A stretch of 10,464 nt of DNA from an uncultured Flavonifractor sp. (GTDB lineage Bacteria > Bacillota > Clostridia > Oscillospirales > Oscillospiraceae), in the NCBI GenBank assembly GCA_910585415.1, contig CAJUDT010000064.1, forward strand, positions 1 to 10,464, in the 5' to 3' direction. The translations under genes and the position numbers were made by a program. Positions 6,639-10,464 of this stretch are shown here, piece by piece (the first letter of the stretch is position 1; each line of letters begins with the position of its first letter). Under the pieces are notes generated by a model. It was not told where the DNA came from. It saw only the letters and a program-made list of their open reading frames with translations, and made no database searches.

Positions 6639-6667
6639 ATTGTACTGCGGTCCGGGCCGGAGCGCAA
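6639..6667 (-). promoter_or_regulatory. Internal promoter for nanA-nagB-nagA
   Basis: On the minus strand TACAAT (6639-6644) lies exactly 17 bp after TTGCGC (6662-6667). The -10 matches 5 of 6 consensus bases and the -35 matches 3 of 6. Predicted transcription starts about 30 bases before the nanA ATG. The element sits directly after the terminator-like hairpin that follows the permease genes, so the catabolic genes may be expressed on their own. Confidence 0.55.
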
Positions 6668-6671
6668 TAGG

Positions 6672-6700
6672 AAAAACCGGCAAAAGTTAGCCTTTTACCG
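6672..6700 (-). terminator. Intrinsic terminator/attenuator overlapping the second permease stop codon
   Basis: A 9-bp stem (6678-6686 with 6692-6700, one wobble pair on the minus-strand RNA) has a 5-base loop holding the TAA stop codon of the permease gene. It is followed on the minus strand by GTTTTTC, a five-U run. Because ribosomes finishing the permease would cover the stem, termination efficiency could depend on translation. Confidence 0.6.
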
Positions 6701-7571
6701 CACCCATGGTGATGCCCTGGGTGAAATATTTCTGGAAGCACAGGAACACGATGATGATGGGCACCGCAGCCAGGGCCGCGCCTGCCATGATGAGGCCGAA
6801 ATCGTTGGACATCTCCGACTGGAGCCCCGCGATGCCCAGGGCGATGGTCTTGGCCTCGCTCTGGGTGAGGATAACCAGCTGGAGGGGGTACTCGTTCCAG
6901 GCGTTGATGAAGGTGAAGATGGCCAGGGCCCCGAAGCCGGGCTTGATGATGGGGAAGGCCACGTTCAGGAAGGTGGTCATCTCCCCCGCGCCGTCGATGC
7001 GGGCGGCCTCCAGCAGGGAGGACGGGATGTTTTCAGAAAACTGCTTCATCAGGAACACGCCGAAGGGCCAGCCCACAATGGGGAAAATGACCGCGAACAG
7101 AGAGCCCGCAATGCTCTGTGTCATGCCCAGGCTGCTGACCAGGGAGAGCAGGGGGACCAGAATGACCTGCTTGGGCAGGGCCATGGCGCAGACGAAGAGG
7201 CTGAAAATCACGCCCCGGCCCCAAAAGCGCTTCTTAGCCAAAACGTACCCCGCCAGAGAGGCGGTGATACAGGTCAGAAGCATGGCCACCACGGAGATGA
7301 ACACACTGTTGAACAGCCAGCGCAGGGCCATGGGGAACTTCATGCCAAAGAGCTCCGTCTGACTCTTGAACAGGCGGGCGTAGTTGTCCCAGCTCACCGA
7401 GGTGGGAATCCACTTGACGGACTCCCCGGCCTTGATGATGATGTCGCTCTTCTCCTTCACCGAGCCGGTGACAATCCAGTACAGCGGGAACAGGAAGAAG
7501 ATGGCCAGGGCCACCAGAATGACAATGCAGAGGATTTGATAGGGTGTAATCCGCTTATTCTTTTCCGTCAT
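6687..7571 (-). CDS. Carbohydrate ABC transporter permease, MalG/UgpE type
   Basis: This is the second membrane subunit of a CUT1-type sugar importer. The 294 residues have a basic N-terminus, a first membrane helix at about 11-35 and about six hydrophobic segments in all. The cytoplasmic EAA loop (EAARIDGA, 188-195, ending in FP at 206-207) docks with the ATPase. Length, a short N-terminus before helix 1 and the C-terminal QKYFTQGITMGAVKG are hallmarks of the MalG side of the family. The ATG follows the first permease stop by 13 bp with a purine-rich GGGGGCGGAG in the gap, so translation is likely coupled. The final codons overlap an intrinsic terminator hairpin. The substrate cannot be read from the permease itself; locus context suggests sialic acid or another N-acetylated sugar. 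Confidence 0.93.
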   Translation of the reverse strand: MTEKNKRITPYQILCIVILVALAIFFLFPLYWIVTGSVKEKSDIIIKAGESVKWIPTSVSWDNYARLFKSQTELFGMKFPMALRWLFNSVFISVVAMLLTCITASLAGYVLAKKRFWGRGVIFSLFVCAMALPKQVILVPLLSLVSSLGMTQSIAGSLFAVIFPIVGWPFGVFLMKQFSENIPSSLLEAARIDGAGEMTTFLNVAFPIIKPGFGALAIFTFINAWNEYPLQLVILTQSEAKTIALGIAGLQSEMSNDFGLIMAGAALAAVPIIIVFLCFQKYFTQGITMGAVKG

Positions 7572-7584
7572 GTGCTCCGCCCCC

Positions 7585-8499
7585 TTACTCTGTGGTGCCG
7601 CCGTTCATCACCTTGAACTGCAAGGCGCTGAACAGGGCAATGACAATGGCCAGAATGACGCCCATGGCGTCGGCGTAGCCAAATTCCTTGGTCGTGCGGA
7701 AGGCCGTCTCGTACAGGTAGTACATGACGGTGCTGGTGCTGTAGTTGGGTCCGCCGGAGGTGAGCAGCTGAATCAGCGCGAAGCACTGGAAGGAGTTGAT
7801 GGTGGTAATGACCGCCACGTAGAGGGTGGTGGGCATGATGGAGGGCCACTTGATTTTCCAGAACACCTGGAGATTGGTGGCCCCGTCCACCTGGGCGGCC
7901 TCCACCAGGGAGCTGTCCACGTTGCCCAGAGCGGCCACGTAGAGGACGATGGGCTGACCGATGGAGGTGGTGAACAGAATCAGGATGATACACCACAGGG
8001 CCAGCTTGGCGTCGCCGGTCCAGGCCAGGCCCTTGCCGCCAAACACCCCGATGATGTAGTTGAACAGGCCGTCGTACTTGTCGAACATCCACTTCCACAC
8101 CACCACCACCGCCACGGAGCCGGTGACCACGGGCAGATAAAACACGCAGCGGAAGAAGGAGCGCACACCGGCGCGCATCTTATAGATGGCGGAGCCCACC
8201 CACAGGGAGAAGCCCGTTACGGTGGGCACGGCCACCACCACGATAATCACCGTGTTGACGGCGGATTTCAGGAACACGGGGTCCTGAAACAGGCGGATAT
8301 AGTTGGTAAAGCCGATGAACGTGCCGTGATTGCCGTTGGCCAGGGAGGCGTCGGTAAAGCTGGTGATGACGCCCATGGCCATGGGCGTAATGACGAAGCC
8401 CACGAAGAAGAACAGTGCGGGCAGCAGGAACAGGTAGGAAACCAGAGTCTCCCTCCGCTGAAGAACGAGACTGCGCTGGGGCGCTTTCGTAGTTGCCAT
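7585..8499 (-). CDS. Carbohydrate ABC transporter permease, MalF/UgpA type
   Basis: This is the first membrane subunit of the CUT1 importer, predicted to pair with the MalG-type subunit encoded next to it. The 304 residues have about six membrane segments, the first at about 20-40 (YLFLLPALFFFVGFVI), and a typical EAA loop: E200-A-A-x-x-D205-G-A, F213, I216 and P219. MYYLYETAF followed by GYADAMG near the C-terminus is common in UgpA-like subunits. The ATG has GGGAG 7 bases upstream. A 166-bp spacer with strong stem-loops separates it from the binding-protein gene, suggesting the binding protein is made in excess over the membrane subunits. Confidence 0.94.
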   Translation of the reverse strand: MATTKAPQRSLVLQRRETLVSYLFLLPALFFFVGFVITPMAMGVITSFTDASLANGNHGTFIGFTNYIRLFQDPVFLKSAVNTVIIVVVAVPTVTGFSLWVGSAIYKMRAGVRSFFRCVFYLPVVTGSVAVVVVWKWMFDKYDGLFNYIIGVFGGKGLAWTGDAKLALWCIILILFTTSIGQPIVLYVAALGNVDSSLVEAAQVDGATNLQVFWKIKWPSIMPTTLYVAVITTINSFQCFALIQLLTSGGPNYSTSTVMYYLYETAFRTTKEFGYADAMGVILAIVIALFSALQFKVMNGGTTE

Positions 8500-8522
8500 T
8501 GTGATTCTCCCTCATTTCGTTG

Positions 8523-8584
8523 GGGCCTGTATTCCACTCCGGGGAATGCGCCGAAAAGGATTCCCCGCAGTGGAGCGCAGGCCC
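8523..8584 (-). other. Long intercistronic stem-loop between binding protein and permease genes
   Basis: The stem has 21 paired positions. GGGCCTG (8523-8529) pairs with CAGGCCC (8578-8584). After a 3x3 internal loop, TCCACT (8533-8538) pairs with AGTGGA (8569-8574). After a single C/C mismatch, CGGGGAAT (8540-8547) pairs with ATTCCCCG (8560-8567), leaving a 12-base loop. On the minus strand the hairpin is followed by CAACGAAATGAGG and then the permease ribosome binding site, with no U-run. It is therefore better explained as an mRNA stability or processing element than as a terminator. Confidence 0.75.
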
Positions 8585-8615
8585 TGCATTTCCCTCTTGC
8601 TCGGATAGAAGATAG

Positions 8616-8657
8616 GCTCCCTCCCCCCGCCTGTGCAGAGAGAGGGAGCATATGCTC
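8616..8657 (-). other. Two overlapping, mutually exclusive hairpins after the binding-protein gene
   Basis: GCTCCCTC (8616-8623) can pair with GAGGGAGC (8642-8649), with G-U extensions inward on the minus-strand RNA. GAGC (8646-8649) is also the left half of the perfect 12-base palindrome GAGCATATGCTC (8646-8657), located 8 bases after the binding-protein stop codon. Only one of the two structures can form at a time. No U-run follows. Confidence 0.5.
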
Positions 8658-8665
8658 AGATGAAA

Positions 8666-10012
8666 TTACGCGGCGTCTTTGTTGGATTCGGTGTTGAAAA
8701 CATCAACCTGGGCCTGGACATTGCCCTCGTCAAACACACGCTGGAGCATGTTCCACCACTGGGTACGCATGGCGGCGAACTTGTCCCGGGTGTTGTAGTA
8801 GGGGCCGTAGTACTTGGTCCAGGAGGCCAGCAGGCTCATTTCCTCGTCGCCCTCGTACAGGTTGCCGAAGGAGGCGCGGACGGGGAAGGCGCCGGTGCGC
8901 TTGACGCTCTCGGGGCCCCAGGTGGCGTCGTCGCAGATGAAGGCGATGAGGCGCTTGGCGGCCTCGGCACGGGCCTCGTCCTTGTTGTCAAACACGCAGA
9001 AGCCGTTGACCAGGTACTCCAGCTCGGGCACGCCGTCGTCGGAGGGGAAGGGGACGGAAATCTGGGTAAAGTCCTCAGTGGCGTAGCTCTTGGCGTTGGA
9101 GGTGCCCCAGCAGAAGGTCATGGCGCAGGTCTCCTGCTGGAACTTCTGCAGCTCGTCGGCCGCGGCCATGTCGGAGCCCTTGTCGATGGACTGGGCGTCG
9201 TACATCTCTTTGAGCAGCTCCAGAGCCTTCACGCCGTTGGCGTCAATGTTCCAGGAGCCGTCCTCCCCCACGATGGAGGAGCTGTACAGGTTGTTGACCA
9301 GTGCGCGGGTGCCCTGGTCGCCGCCCTGCCCGCCGCAGTAGACAATGCCGGGGACGGTGGTGGGACCGTTGTCCCGCAGGGCCTCGCACATCTTCACGAA
9401 GTCCTCGGTGGTCCACAGGCGCTCGCCCTCCAGGTTCACGTACTGGAGGGCCTCGGCGGCCTCCAGAGCCTCCTTATTCAGGCCCATGTAGAAGGGGGAG
9501 GAAGAGATGGGGTACATCCAGGCGGTGCCGTCCGCGCCGGTGCAGGTCTGAATGAGGCTCTCGCTGGTCAGATCGCTCTTGAGGGCGTCCAGCATGTCGT
9601 CCAGGGGGACCAGATAGCCGCCGTTGCCGTACTCGATGATGCGGCCGGGGGCGTCAAAGAGCACGTCGGGAGCGGTGCCCGCGCCCATGGCGGCGGTCAG
9701 CGCGTCGGGGCCGGACTGGAAGTCGATGGTCTCCACCTTGACCTTCACGTCGGAGTTGGCCGCCATAAAGGCATTGGCCAGCTCCTGCTCATAGCCGGAG
9801 TCCACGCCGAAGGTGGGGAAGGCCCACCAGACGATTTCCACCTGATCGCCGGTGGGGGCGTCGGGAGCGGGGGTGGCGTCGCCGCCGCTGGGCGTCTGGG
9901 CCTGGGGCGTGGGGGTGGCGGAGCCGCCGCCCTGTCCGCCGCCGGAGCAGGCGGCCAGAGAGAGGGCCATGGCAAGGGTCAGCAAGAGCGCGAGCAGTCG
10001 TTTCTTGTTCAA
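8666..10012 (-). CDS. Extracellular sugar-binding lipoprotein of an ABC importer (family 1)
   Basis: This protein captures the substrate outside the cell and delivers it to the two permeases. The 448 residues begin with a lipoprotein signal (MNKKRLL, a hydrophobic core, and lipobox LAAC with the lipidated cysteine C22). A disordered Gly/Pro/Thr-rich linker (about 23-57) follows, then a family 1 periplasmic-binding fold starting EIVWWAFPTFG. WTTEDFVKMCEAL and the GPESVKRTGAFPVR stretch are typical of this family. The start is a TTG codon, fixed by AGGAGG 8 bases upstream (10021-10026) and by the signal peptide; no ATG is in a suitable place. It is the first gene after the strong promoter. Substrate is inferred from the adjacent nan/nag genes as sialic acid or another N-acetyl sugar, and could equally be an oligosaccharide. 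Confidence 0.93.
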   Translation of the reverse strand: MNKKRLLALLLTLAMALSLAACSGGGQGGGSATPTPQAQTPSGGDATPAPDAPTGDQVEIVWWAFPTFGVDSGYEQELANAFMAANSDVKVKVETIDFQSGPDALTAAMGAGTAPDVLFDAPGRIIEYGNGGYLVPLDDMLDALKSDLTSESLIQTCTGADGTAWMYPISSSPFYMGLNKEALEAAEALQYVNLEGERLWTTEDFVKMCEALRDNGPTTVPGIVYCGGQGGDQGTRALVNNLYSSSIVGEDGSWNIDANGVKALELLKEMYDAQSIDKGSDMAAADELQKFQQETCAMTFCWGTSNAKSYATEDFTQISVPFPSDDGVPELEYLVNGFCVFDNKDEARAEAAKRLIAFICDDATWGPESVKRTGAFPVRASFGNLYEGDEEMSLLASWTKYYGPYYNTRDKFAAMRTQWWNMLQRVFDEGNVQAQVDVFNTESNKDAA

Positions 10013-10047
10013 TGGTATCTCCTCCTATATATTATTTTGTTCAATTC

Positions 10048-10070
10048 CGGCCCGCCCTCATGGCGGTCCG
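10048..10070 (-). promoter_or_regulatory. Inverted repeat at the predicted transcript start, candidate operator
   Basis: CGG-CCGCC (10048-10050, 10052-10056) pairs with GGCGG-CCG (10062-10066, 10068-10070) with one C/T mismatch and a 5-base loop, eight pairs in all. It begins about 9 bases after the -10 box, so it covers roughly the first 20 bases of the transcript. This is a usual place for a repressor operator, and it could also form a 5' protective hairpin in the mRNA. The neighbouring RpiR regulator is an obvious candidate ligand, but that is inference. Confidence 0.45.
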
Positions 10071-10078
10071 TTGGTTAG

Positions 10079-10107
10079 ATTGTACAGGTTGCCGCCCGGT
10101 TTGTCAA
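10079..10107 (-). promoter_or_regulatory. Strong sigma-A promoter of the transporter operon
   Basis: On the minus strand TTGACA (10102-10107) is a perfect -35, followed by exactly 17 bp and TACAAT (10079-10084), 5 of 6 for the -10. Upstream lies an A/T-tract region (10108-10160, including AAAAAAATATTT) that could act as an UP element. The leader to the TTG start is about 60 bases. This is the best promoter in the window. Confidence 0.85.
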
Positions 10108-10166
10108 TACGATTTCCAAATATTTTTTTCATTTTTTCAGAGCTTTGCAAAAAATTTTCAACACCC

Positions 10167-10464
10167 TCACAGGTGCAGGTTGGAAATGACCTCGGCCACC
10201 TCGGCCCGGCGGCGGAGGCACCCCTCCAGGTCCCGGCGGCAGACCTCGCTGAACAGCACGTCCAGCAGGAAGAGCTGGGCCACCCGGGCGGCCACGCTCC
10301 CCCCCTGAATGGGCCCCTCGGTGGAGCCGCACTGGAGCACTACGTCGGCGTAGACCCCGCCGGGGGACTTGGGGAACCGGGTGATGAGCACCGAGCGCCC
10401 CCTCCGCTGGCGGACCAGCCGGAGGTTTTCCGCCAGCTCCCGGGTGGACCCGGAGTAGGAGAAG
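10167..10464 (-). CDS. RpiR/MurR-family transcriptional regulator, C-terminal part (runs off the window)
   Basis: Only the last 98 residues are visible; the frame stays open to the window edge. They form the second half of a SIS (sugar isomerase) effector domain: SYSGSTRELAENLRLVRQR, the characteristic ITRFPKSP, ADVVLQCGSTEGP, and GSVAARVAQLFLLDVLF. Such regulators carry an N-terminal helix-turn-helix (not visible here) and sense phosphosugars; NanR-type members answer to sialic acid catabolites such as ManNAc-6-P. The position, 154 bp upstream of the transporter operon on the same strand, suggests local control of that operon. No convincing terminator follows its stop codon; only a 4-bp hairpin precedes AAAATTTTTT, so read-through into the operon is possible. 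Confidence 0.9.
   Translation of the reverse strand, partial: FSYSGSTRELAENLRLVRQRRGRSVLITRFPKSPGGVYADVVLQCGSTEGPIQGGSVAARVAQLFLLDVLFSEVCRRDLEGCLRRRAEVAEVISNLHL

Noticed and set aside
10044..10064. Tiny leader reading frame (ATG plus five codons, then TGA) upstream of the binding-protein start
   Set aside because: It has no ribosome binding site, its ATG lies within the inverted-repeat region, and the codons show no regulatory run.
8633..10078. 481-codon plus-strand frame opposite the binding-protein gene
   Set aside because: Antisense shadow with glycine- and valine-rich composition; the minus-strand lipoprotein in the same place has a signal peptide, lipobox and family motifs.
10105..10118. 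Possible catabolite-repression (cre) site, GGAAATCGTATTGA on the minus strand, overlapping the -35 box
   Set aside because: It differs from the cre consensus TGWAANCGNTNWCA at three defined positions, so the match is too weak to call.

Overview
The window looks like a chromosomal segment of a GC-rich gut Firmicute of the Clostridia, probably an Oscillospiraceae / Flavonifractor-Lawsonibacter-type organism. This rests on Gram-positive style AAGGAGG ribosome binding sites, sigma-A promoters, a WalR-like response regulator, a lipoprotein ABC binding protein and high GC at third codon positions. Taxon assignment is inference. Nearly all genes are on the minus strand, so the text below reads from high to low coordinates where transcription matters.

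Right and centre (about 10464 to 2310, minus strand) hold an amino-sugar / sialic acid uptake and catabolism locus. It opens with the C-terminal SIS domain of an RpiR-family regulator, cut by the window edge. A near-consensus promoter (TTGACA, 17 bp, TACAAT) with an inverted repeat at the predicted transcript start then drives a lipoprotein sugar-binding protein and two CUT1-type permeases. An intrinsic hairpin with a U-run overlaps the stop codon of the second permease. A second promoter follows, then nanA (N-acetylneuraminate lyase family), nagB (GlcN-6-P deaminase) and nagA (GlcNAc-6-P deacetylase), with nagB and nagA overlapping by 10 bp. A palindrome-rich spacer leads to the UgpC/MsmX-type ATPase that presumably energises the permeases. 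The logic is import of a sialic acid or related N-acetylated sugar, aldol cleavage by NanA, and entry into glycolysis through NagA and NagB. The linking ManNAc kinase and ManNAc-6-P epimerase (nanK, nanE) are not in the window.

The left part (1 to 2357) is unrelated to that pathway. A divergent promoter region (1391-1604) separates a leftward NUDIX hydrolase / OmpR-type response regulator pair from a rightward gene for a secreted carbohydrate-binding-domain protein. That rightward gene appears to have lost its 3' part: recognisable sequence stops near 2261 and a short unrelated tail runs through a terminator hairpin. The flanking stretches 1-126 and about 2262-2467 are full of palindromes and may be small repeat elements.

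No unknown multi-gene system is visible. The most interesting signals are non-coding: the stem-loops and terminator/promoter pair that split the sugar operon into expression blocks, and the spacer before the ATPase, which contains a strong Shine-Dalgarno sequence with no start codon next to it.
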